DNA of 5,942 bases. Origin: Hydrogenimonas sp. (GTDB lineage: Bacteria > Campylobacterota > Campylobacteria > Campylobacterales > Hydrogenimonadaceae). Numbering within the stretch: the first letter of the stretch is position 1; every line of letters begins with the position of its first letter. Below, piece by piece: positions 1-4,505 of the stretch. The notes under the pieces were generated by a model. It ran no database searches and had not been told where the DNA came from. It saw only the letters and a program-made list of their open reading frames with translations. The stretch is taken from the NCBI GenBank assembly GCA_021647345.1, contig JAKIUX010000075.1, positions 1-5,942 on the forward strand, given 5' to 3'. The position numbers and the translations under genes were made by a program.

Positions 1-1695
1 CTCATGTAGCAGCTGTTTTAGGACCCTCTGAATTAGCCCCAAAGAGGCTACTTTCAGAGCATCCTCTACGACGACAGGGTAATCTTTCTTCACTTTGTCC
101 AGAAGAGCTTGAACCTCTTGGCGTGTCAATAGATCTTCGGCATGTTTTTTGACAAGTTCGCTCATATGAGTTGAGATAACAGTTGCAGGGTCTATAACCG
201 TATACCCTTTGATTATCGCCTCCTCTTTCTTGTCGGCATCTATCCAGATGGCGTCAAGTCCGAAAGCGGGCTCTTTGGTATGGATACCATCTATCTCTTC
301 GGTGGCCATACCGCTGTTCATCGCCAAGAATTTGTCCGCATATACTTCGCCGCTTCCAATCTCCACGCCCTTTAGGAGTATCTGGTAGCTGTTTGGCGGA
401 AGCTGCAGATTGTCTCTGATGCGCACTTGCGGCATCAAAAAGCCGTAGTCGGCGGCAATTTTGCGTCTCATGCTTCTAATGCGCTCTAAAATATCTCCGC
501 CGCGGCTCGTATCTGCAAGCTTTATAAGTTGATAACCGAGGTCGAGCTCAAGCATCTCAACCTTCAAGATATCTTCAAGAGCCGACTCCTCCTCTTCAGG
601 AGTTGGGGCTTTTTTCACAGGTGCGGTCTCCTCTTCGGCTATAGGCGCAGGCCCCCCTTCTGAAGCGAGCAGATGCTCCTTCATACCCTGTTTTCTTATA
701 AGGAAACCGAGCCCTATGAAAAGGAGGCCGACAAACATAAGAGGAAGAGTGGGAAGTCCGGGTACAAGAGCGAACATGAAGAGTATGAACCCGACGATAA
801 AGAGAGTTTTGTACTCTTTTATAAGCTGGTTTATGGCTCCCTCTGCGAAATTTTTCTCTTCATCTTTGCTCGCTCTGGTTATTATGATACCGGTGGCGGT
901 AGATACTATAAGAGCAGGTATCTGCGAAACAAGACCGTCGCCTATTGTAAGCAGGGTGAAGACCTTGGCTGAGTCAGATAGGCTCATATCGTACTGGAAC
1001 ATTCCTATCAGAAAACCGCCGATTATGTTTATGATGGTAATGATGATACCGGCAACGGCGTCACCCTTCACAAACTTGCTCGAACCGTCCATAGCTCCGT
1101 AGAAGCTCGCCTCTTGAAGTATTTCGGCACGTCTTCTTTTCGCTTCCGACTCATCTATCAGACCTGCGTTGAGGTCCGCGTCTATGGCCATCTGCTTTCC
1201 GGGCATTGCATCGAGGGTAAAACGTGCGGCAACTTCCGCAACTCGGGTGGCGCCCTTTGTTACGACTATGAAGTTTATGATTACGATTATGGAGAAGACT
1301 ATTATGCCTATGACGTAGTTTCCGCCTACGACGAAATCTCCGAAGCTGGTTATTATGTCGCTTACAGCTTCGGGACCTTCGTGACCGTTGCTTAATATCA
1401 TACGAGTGGTCGCTATGTTAAGCGATAGACGATAGAGTGTAATAAGAAGTATCATCGTCGGAAATGTGGTGAAGTCGGTCGGTTTCTCTATGAAGATCGA
1501 GATTAAAATCATCAGCACCGAAACAGCTATTGAGACGGTAAGGAAAAAGTCGAGAAAAGCACTCGGCAGAGGGACGATAATAATCGCCATTATGGCGATT
1601 ATGAACGCCACTATCGTCAAATCTTTTGCGCTCGCTATGGTTTCAAGAAACGGAATAGCGCGTTTTAAAATCTTTGAACGGGTCGCTTTTGCCAA
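1..1695 (-). CDS. flhA: FlhA, flagellar type III secretion export gate protein (C-terminus cut off by window edge)
   Basis: FlhA is the large inner-membrane subunit of the flagellar export apparatus; it couples proton flow to export and docks substrate-chaperone complexes through its cytoplasmic domain. The minus strand is open for 565 codons up to the left edge. Hydrophobic segments lie near residues 26-44, 47-69, 78-90, 122-145, 213-233, 246-272, 297-313 and 317-333. The FHIPEP-family signature [13 protein letters not shown] is at 89-101, followed by the cytoplasmic loop motif [17 protein letters not shown] (162-178). D212 in KGDAVAG matches, by family knowledge, the essential Asp208 of Salmonella FlhA. 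A Glu/Pro/Ala-rich linker (about 344-372) leads to the cytoplasmic domain. About 130-160 residues are missing at the C-terminus compared with usual lengths near 690-730. I chose a TTG start (1693-1695): the first ATG (codon 36) would remove the first membrane helix, and AAGG lies 7 bases upstream of the TTG. It follows the Rrf2-family gene by 9 bases. Confidence 0.96.
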   Translation of the reverse strand, partial: MAKATRSKILKRAIPFLETIASAKDLTIVAFIIAIMAIIIVPLPSAFLDFFLTVSIAVSVLMILISIFIEKPTDFTTFPTMILLITLYRLSLNIATTRMILSNGHEGPEAVSDIITSFGDFVVGGNYVIGIIVFSIIVIINFIVVTKGATRVAEVAARFTLDAMPGKQMAIDADLNAGLIDESEAKRRRAEILQEASFYGAMDGSSKFVKGDAVAGIIITIINIIGGFLIGMFQYDMSLSDSAKVFTLLTIGDGLVSQIPALIVSTATGIIITRASKDEEKNFAEGAINQLIKEYKTLFIVGFILFMFALVPGLPTLPLMFVGLLFIGLGFLIRKQGMKEHLLASEGGPAPIAEEETAPVKKAPTPEEEESALEDILKVEMLELDLGYQLIKLADTSRGGDILERIRSMRRKIAADYGFLMPQVRIRDNLQLPPNSYQILLKGVEIGSGEVYADKFLAMNSGMATEEIDGIHTKEPAFGLDAIWIDADKKEEAIIKGYTVIDPATVISTHMSELVKKHAEDLLTRQEVQALLDKVKKDYPVVVEDALKVASLGLIQRVLKQLLHE

Positions 1696-1702
1696 ATAGA
1701 TG

Positions 1703-1706
1703 CCTT
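1703..1706 (-). promoter_or_regulatory. Shine-Dalgarno AAGG deciding the flhA TTG start
   Basis: On the minus strand the bases TAAGG overlap the stop codon (TAA, 1705-1707) of the upstream Rrf2-family gene, and AAGG stands 7 bases before the TTG at 1693-1695. This supports TTG initiation and translational coupling to the upstream gene. The motif is short, so the assignment is an inference. Confidence 0.5.
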
Positions 1707-2109
1707 ACTTTTCGAGAATATCTTTTAGTGTCAGGTTCTCCAAAAAACCGTCTATCCTGTTTTGCAGACGGTTCAGAAAAGGCCAAATAACACACTGCAT
1801 TCCCTTGTCGCTTGGACAGTTGCTTTGAGAAGGAGAGCATTCAAACACTGCCGGAGATTTCCCTTCTGCGGCATTGACAACCTCCATTATGGAGATCTCC
1901 GAAAACTTTTTATTGAGTGCAAAACCCCCTTTTGCCCCTTTATATGAAACAAGAATTCCTTGCTTGGCCAGACTCTGTAAAATTTTCGCCAAAAAACTTT
2001 TAGAGATTCCGAGCTGTTTAGATAGGGTATCAACATCTTTAGGTTCGCCGCTCTCTCCGATCAGTGCCAGTGAAAGCAGCGCGTACTCGCTTGCCCTTGT
2101 CAATAGCAT
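1705..2109 (-). CDS. Rrf2-family transcriptional regulator with three cluster-type cysteines
   Basis: This 134-residue protein belongs to the Rrf2 family (IscR, NsrR, RirA and relatives), dimeric winged-helix repressors or activators that often sense iron-sulfur status, nitric oxide or redox state. The N-terminus MLLTRASEYALLSL and the wing KGAKGGFAL (57-65) are family hallmarks; the recognition helix region is around SKSFLAKILQSLAKQG (36-51). Cysteines at 91, 98 and 106 lie where IscR and NsrR hold their cluster, so a [2Fe-2S] or [4Fe-4S] cluster is likely. The spacing C-x6-C-x7-C is wider than the C-x5-C-x5-C of IscR as I recall it. I placed the start at the ATG 2107-2109 because GAGGGGAG lies just upstream; an in-frame TTG at 2125-2127 would add six residues but would precede that ribosome-binding site and the family's usual N-terminus. 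The gene runs into flhA and diverges from rpsO. The target genes are unknown. A 17-bp pseudo-palindrome upstream may serve autoregulation. Confidence 0.93.
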   Translation of the reverse strand: MLLTRASEYALLSLALIGESGEPKDVDTLSKQLGISKSFLAKILQSLAKQGILVSYKGAKGGFALNKKFSEISIMEVVNAAEGKSPAVFECSPSQSNCPSDKGMQCVIWPFLNRLQNRIDGFLENLTLKDILEK

Positions 2110-2129
2110 ATATACTCCCCTCGCCAAAT

Positions 2130-2146
2130 AATGGAATCATTCTATT
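2130..2146. promoter_or_regulatory. Candidate operator: 17-bp pseudo-palindrome upstream of the Rrf2-family gene
   Basis: AATGGAAT-C-ATTCTATT is an inverted repeat with 8-base arms around one central base, with 7 of 8 arm positions complementary. It lies 20-36 bases upstream of the regulator's ATG, in the spacer shared with rpsO. Rrf2-family dimers bind palindromes of roughly this size and commonly control their own gene, so an autoregulatory site is a reasonable inference. It does not match a named Rrf2 consensus that I can quote, and AT-rich spacers yield weak palindromes by chance. Confidence 0.4.
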
Positions 2147-2176
2147 CTATTTTATGTAAATCTTTGCTTTTTTATG

Positions 2177-2182
2177 TATAAT
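2177..2182 (+). promoter_or_regulatory. Promoter -10 element (TATAAT) for rpsO
   Basis: A perfect TATAAT, preceded directly by TG and a T-rich tract, stands about 53 bases upstream of the rpsO ATG. No good -35 hexamer is present, which is common for sigma-70 promoters in Campylobacterota. The expected transcription start is near 2188-2190, giving a leader of about 45 bases that begins just before the inverted repeat at 2192-2207. Confidence 0.65.
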
Positions 2183-2191
2183 TGCATCCTC

Positions 2192-2207
2192 TAATGCCCA
2201 GGCATTA
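2192..2207 (+). promoter_or_regulatory. Perfect inverted repeat / hairpin at the 5' end of the rpsO leader
   Basis: TAATGCC-CA-GGCATTA is a perfect 7+7 inverted repeat. As RNA it would fold as a 6-bp stem with a CCAG tetraloop, starting a few bases after the expected start of the rpsO transcript and ending 15 bases before the ribosome-binding site AGGAGG (2223-2228). S15 is known to repress its own mRNA through leader structures in several bacteria, so this could be an S15 or transcription-factor site, or a 5' stabilising stem. The repeat is plain in the sequence; its role is inferred. Confidence 0.5.
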
Positions 2208-2234
2208 AGAAATTCACCAATCAGGAGGTCAGCA

Positions 2235-2507
2235 ATGGCTTTGGATTCGGCTAGAAAGCTTGAAATCATCAAAGAGTTTGGAAGAGGCGAGAACGACACA
2301 GGTTCTCCGGAAGTACAGGTAGCACTTCTAACAGAGCGCATCAAATATCTGACAGAACACCTAAAAGAGAATAAGAAAGACCACTCATCAAGGCTTGGGC
2401 TTTTGAAACTTGTCGGACAGAGAAAACGTCTTCTCCGATACCTCAAGAGAAAAGATTACGATAGATATAGTAAGCTTATATCTGCTCTCGGTATTCGAGA
2501 TAAGTAA
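2235..2507 (+). CDS. rpsO: 30S ribosomal protein S15
   Basis: S15 is a primary 16S rRNA-binding protein of the small subunit platform that nucleates assembly with S6, S18 and S11 and forms a bridge to the 50S subunit. The 90-residue product has the normal length. The conserved block [20 protein letters not shown] (48-67) includes the His-Ser residues used for contact with the 16S helix junction, and [16 protein letters not shown] (21-36) is a further family hallmark. The ATG follows AGGAGG (2223-2228) at an ideal 6-base distance. The gene ends with tandem TAA TAA stops. It is a single gene, divergent from the Rrf2-family gene, with its own promoter and a hairpin behind it. No anomalies are seen. 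Confidence 0.98.
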   Translation: MALDSARKLEIIKEFGRGENDTGSPEVQVALLTERIKYLTEHLKENKKDHSSRLGLLKLVGQRKRLLRYLKRKDYDRYSKLISALGIRDK

Positions 2508-2512
2508 TAACG

Positions 2513-2550
2513 GCCGGTATTTCGCCGGCTCTACCCTTCTTTATATTTTT
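2513..2550 (+). terminator. Probable rpsO terminator hairpin
   Basis: GCCGG (2513-2517) pairs with CCGGC (2525-2529) around a 7-base loop, starting six bases after the rpsO stop, with a possible extra G-T pair at 2512/2530. The T-rich tract (2537-2550, ending TATATTTTT) starts several bases after the stem and is interrupted, so this is a weak intrinsic terminator or an mRNA 3' stabilising stem. Confidence 0.5.
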
Positions 2551-2607
2551 AACTTCAATAGCCAAATAGCTACTCTGAAAAAATATTAAAATTTTGCTCG
2601 CCCAATA

Positions 2608-2730
2608 TGAGATTTGTAGCAAAGCTAACGGTTGAAACCTTCGCTAAAAAGTGCTAACGCAAGTGCCAATTTCTTTGGTAAGTAGACTTTTTCGCTTTAA
2701 AACGATCGCAAAACTCAAACTAAAATCTCA
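2608..2730. repeat. Nested inverted-repeat block in the rpsO-hrcA gap (possible structured RNA or intergenic repeat)
   Basis: Three nested complementary arms are visible. The outer stem pairs TGAGATTTgTAG (2608-2619) with CTAAAATCTCA (2720-2730), 11 bp with one bulged G. A middle stem pairs GCTAAAAAGT (2643-2652) with ACTTTTTCGC (2686-2695), 9 of 10 bp. An inner stem pairs TGCCAA (2664-2669) with TTGGTA (2675-2680), one pair being G-T. A side hairpin GGT-TGAA-ACC lies at 2630-2639. GCTAA occurs three times in the 5' part. No intact frame crosses it on either strand. It could be a small RNA, a dispersed intergenic repeat or chance folding; which strand would be transcribed is unknown. Confidence 0.35.
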
Positions 2731-2983
2731 AACCATTCGATAAATGTTAATTTTTATAGGGTTTTGATTTTTAAGCATTTATGAAGATATGATTAGACTA
2801 TATTGATTAATAGCCGATTGTTCAAATTTTTGAGCAAGTAAAGTTTTTATTTCTTCAATCTAAATATTTAAATCTAAGTTAATTTCACTGAAAGCATCCT
2901 CTTTAATGCATCAGTTTGCAGATTTTTCAAGTAGATTAATCGAGATAGTTTTGACTTCAGCTTAACGATTTATATAAATAAAC
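2731..2983. other. AT-rich intergenic stretch without an intact gene
   Basis: Together with the hairpin and the inverted-repeat block before it, this stretch fills the 545-base gap between rpsO and hrcA. It is strongly AT-rich, has frequent stops in all frames and no tRNA-like fold that I can see. GATTAAT occurs at 2805-2811 and 2934-2940, which is unremarkable at this composition. One minus-strand frame (2779-2961) gives protein-like sequence broken by stops and is discussed among the findings. No independent promoter or gene is supported here. Confidence 0.6.
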
Positions 2984-3013
2984 TTGACACATATTGGCTC
3001 AATTAGCTATAAT
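2984..3013 (+). promoter_or_regulatory. Strong sigma-70-type promoter for the hrcA-grpE-dnaK operon
   Basis: Consensus TTGACA (2984-2989) and consensus TATAAT (3008-3013) are separated by 18 bases. Transcription would start near 3020, giving a leader of about 33 bases before the hrcA ATG at 3053. The CIRCE-like repeat at 3018-3043 begins at the predicted start point, as expected for an HrcA-repressed vegetative promoter. Confidence 0.85.
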
Positions 3014-3017
3014 CAAC

Positions 3018-3043
3018 TTGGCATTTTAAGAAATAAGTGCTAA
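3018..3043. promoter_or_regulatory. Degenerate CIRCE-like HrcA operator
   Basis: The classical CIRCE operator is TTAGCACTC-N9-GAGTGCTAA. Here the right half AAGTGCTAA (3035-3043) matches 8 of 9 positions, while the left half TTGGCATTT (3018-3026) matches only 6 of 9, and 8 rather than 9 bases separate them. Its place directly after a consensus promoter and before hrcA makes HrcA the obvious ligand, so negative autoregulation of the operon with heat-induced release is inferred. The imperfect left arm and short spacer make weaker or altered binding possible. Confidence 0.6.
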
Positions 3044-3052
3044 AATTAACCT

Positions 3053-3838
3053 ATGAAAAGAAAATATGAGACGATTCTCGAGACGGTTGTCAAAACCTTT
3101 TTGCAGACCCATGAGCCGGTAGGCTCGGAGATGCTCAAAGAGAAGCTTCCATTCGAGATTGCGCCGGCGACCATTCGTTACTACTTCAATCAGATGGTCG
3201 GTCGTGGAGATCTCACCCAACTGCACAAAAGCAGCGGCAGGATTCCGACTGAAAGTACAATGAAGAGGTATTGGCGCAAGCATCTTCGCGAGTTGGAGCT
3301 TTTGAACGACGCGATGGAAGAGGTTGCGAGGTTGAGCGAAAAAGAGGATCTTTTCATGCTTTTAAAGCCGGTACGAAGCAACCGCTTGGAAGCGGTAGAG
3401 AAGGTAGGGAGCCGTTATCTGATACTTGTCTTCGAGCTTGACGAGTATATAGTGAAGTATCAAAGTCAGCTTGAATCTTTTCTTGGCGATCTTGTAGGTT
3501 ACGAGCTTGAAGAGGTCAAAAAGATAGCCAAAGATGTTGGTATGATGTCTCTTTATTACAAGATGAGAGCCAAAAACGATGAGGAGATAACATCTCTCAA
3601 TCCTGAGGCTCTTATTCGTGTAGCCGGAGGCGATAGCGGCTGGGGAAAGCGAAATATTCGCGCTTTCCTCGACGGTGATATAATAGAAGAGCTTGGCAAA
3701 GGTCTCTATTTCGACCCGCTTCTACCTAAAGGCTTTATGGCTCTTAGGATCGATACTGTTATAGAAGATAAAGAGATGAAACTGCTTTGTATCGGAGCTA
3801 TAGATCGCGATTTTACAAAGATTTTCAAGGAGGTTTGA
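3053..3838 (+). CDS. hrcA: HrcA, heat-inducible transcription repressor (short form)
   Basis: HrcA is the dimeric repressor of class I heat-shock genes; it binds the CIRCE operator and is kept active by the GroE chaperonin in the species studied. The N-terminal winged helix-turn-helix is clear: EPVGSEML (21-28), the recognition-helix region PATIRYYFNQM (38-48), and HKSSGRIPT (58-66) in the wing. The C-terminal half is a divergent GAF-like and dimerisation region. At 261 residues it is much shorter than Bacillus HrcA (about 340) but close to the Campylobacter and Helicobacter proteins as I recall them. The ATG gives the expected N-terminus, although no convincing Shine-Dalgarno sequence precedes it; the CIRCE-like right arm occupies that place. 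It is the first gene of the operon and ends one base before grpE. Confidence 0.9.
   Translation: MKRKYETILETVVKTFLQTHEPVGSEMLKEKLPFEIAPATIRYYFNQMVGRGDLTQLHKSSGRIPTESTMKRYWRKHLRELELLNDAMEEVARLSEKEDLFMLLKPVRSNRLEAVEKVGSRYLILVFELDEYIVKYQSQLESFLGDLVGYELEEVKKIAKDVGMMSLYYKMRAKNDEEITSLNPEALIRVAGGDSGWGKRNIRAFLDGDIIEELGKGLYFDPLLPKGFMALRIDTVIEDKEMKLLCIGAIDRDFTKIFKEV
3827..3833 (+). promoter_or_regulatory. grpE ribosome-binding site inside the hrcA coding end
   Basis: AAGGAGG stands 6 bases before the grpE ATG (3840) and lies within the last codons of hrcA. Ribosomes ending on hrcA at TGA (3836-3838) would therefore arrive on the grpE start, which suggests coupled translation. The strength of this site contrasts with its near absence before hrcA. 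Confidence 0.8.
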
Positions 3839-3839
3839 T

Positions 3840-4415
3840 ATGAGCGGCGAAGAGAAGAGAGATAGCAGGCAGCAGCAGGAAGAGGAGGCCGCCAAAAGTA
3901 GTGAAGAGGCTGCGGCCGAGAGCACTGAAAGTGCTGCCGAAGTTACAGAAGAGGAAGATGAGCTGAAAAAGTGTGAAGAGAGGCTCAAGGAGTGTGAAGA
4001 TAAGTATCTGAGGATGCATGCTGAGTTCGAAAATATCAAAAAGAGAATGGAGCGCGAAAAAGATAAGAGTGTCGCATATGCCCAGGAGCAGTTCGCAAGA
4101 GATCTGCTTCCTGTAATGGATTCTCTCGAGCTTGCTCTTGCCTCTATTCCTACTGCGGAGGAGGGGGCTGACGAGCATCTGCAAAAGCTCAGAGAGGGTG
4201 TGCAGCTCACTCTCGATCAGTTCGTTAAGACATTCGAAAAGCACCATATAAAGGTGGTTGATATAGATGAAGGGTTCAACCCCAATTTCCACGAAGCGGT
4301 AATGCAGGTGGAGAGCGAGGAGCATGAGAGCGGTCAGATCGTACAGGTACTTCAGAAGGGCTACACATACAAAGAGCGGCTTCTAAGGCCGGCAATGGTG
4401 AGTGTGGCAAAGTAG
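3840..4415 (+). CDS. grpE: GrpE, nucleotide-exchange factor of the DnaK chaperone
   Basis: GrpE is the cytoplasmic homodimeric factor that releases ADP from DnaK and so drives substrate release; it also acts as a thermosensor. The 191-residue product has the family architecture. A Glu/Ala/Ser-rich disordered N-terminus (1-38) leads to a long coiled-coil helix (about 39-95) with the conserved stretch YLRMHAEFENIKKRMERE (56-73), a four-helix region, and a C-terminal beta domain (from about 146) with FNPNFHEAVM, LQKGYTYKERLLRPAMVSVA and a final Lys. Cys45 and Cys52 lie seven residues apart in the coiled coil. The stop codon is TAG at the expected family end, which shows that TAG works as a stop in this genome. 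It lies between hrcA (1-base gap) and dnaK (90-base gap). Confidence 0.97.
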   Translation: MSGEEKRDSRQQQEEEAAKSSEEAAAESTESAAEVTEEEDELKKCEERLKECEDKYLRMHAEFENIKKRMEREKDKSVAYAQEQFARDLLPVMDSLELALASIPTAEEGADEHLQKLREGVQLTLDQFVKTFEKHHIKVVDIDEGFNPNFHEAVMQVESEEHESGQIVQVLQKGYTYKERLLRPAMVSVAK

Positions 4416-4417
4416 TT

Positions 4418-4435
4418 TTGCGACTCAGGTTGCAG
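4418..4435 (+). promoter_or_regulatory. Hairpin just after the grpE stop
   Basis: TGCGAC (4419-4424) pairs with GTTGCA (4429-4434) around a TCAG tetraloop; one pair is G-T, and a wobble T-G pair at 4418/4435 may extend it. It begins three bases after the grpE TAG. No T-run follows, so it is not an intrinsic terminator. An mRNA processing or stabilising stem that sets grpE and dnaK levels apart is possible. Confidence 0.4.
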
Positions 4436-4461
4436 TAACAGAACAAAAAGCTGAGTATAAT
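4430..4461 (+). promoter_or_regulatory. Possible internal promoter for dnaK with overlapping inverted repeat
   Basis: A perfect TATAAT (4456-4461) lies 44 bases before the dnaK ATG. The best -35 match is TTGCAG (4430-4435), at a long 20-base spacing, so the promoter would be weak or need help. The -10 is wrapped in TGAGT (4452-4456) and ACTCA (4464-4468), an inverted repeat with a 7-base centre, and a further ACTCAG at 4423-4428 can pair with CTGAGT (4451-4456). A regulator site is conceivable, but it does not match CIRCE. Confidence 0.45.
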
Positions 4462-4505
4462 AGACTCAACTAAAATATAAAATAAAATTTCTGGAAGGAG
4501 AAAAG

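Noticed and set aside
673..1395. Several plus-strand open frames within flhA
   Set aside because: They lie antisense to a continuous, well-conserved flhA frame and have no ribosome-binding sites or recognisable domains.
2110..2127. Upstream TTG start adding six residues to the Rrf2-family protein
   Set aside because: The ribosome-binding site GAGGGGAG falls inside that extension, and the family typically begins at the MLLTRASEY-like sequence.
2649..2657. Second AAGTGCTAA, identical to the CIRCE right arm before hrcA
   Set aside because: The place where a left arm should be matches at only about four of nine positions and no promoter stands next to it; the bases are better explained as part of the local inverted repeat.
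3825..4325. Minus-strand open frame opposite grpE with Leu-rich, membrane-like translation
   Set aside because: The apparent hydrophobicity is the mirror of the Glu/Lys-rich GrpE coiled coil read on the other strand; grpE is certain.
4413..4415. Possibility that TAG is reassigned to an amino acid in this genome
   Set aside because: grpE ends with TAG exactly at the conserved C-terminus (VSVAK); reading through would add a 13-residue tail that does not look like family sequence. This is one instance only, so it is an argument rather than proof.
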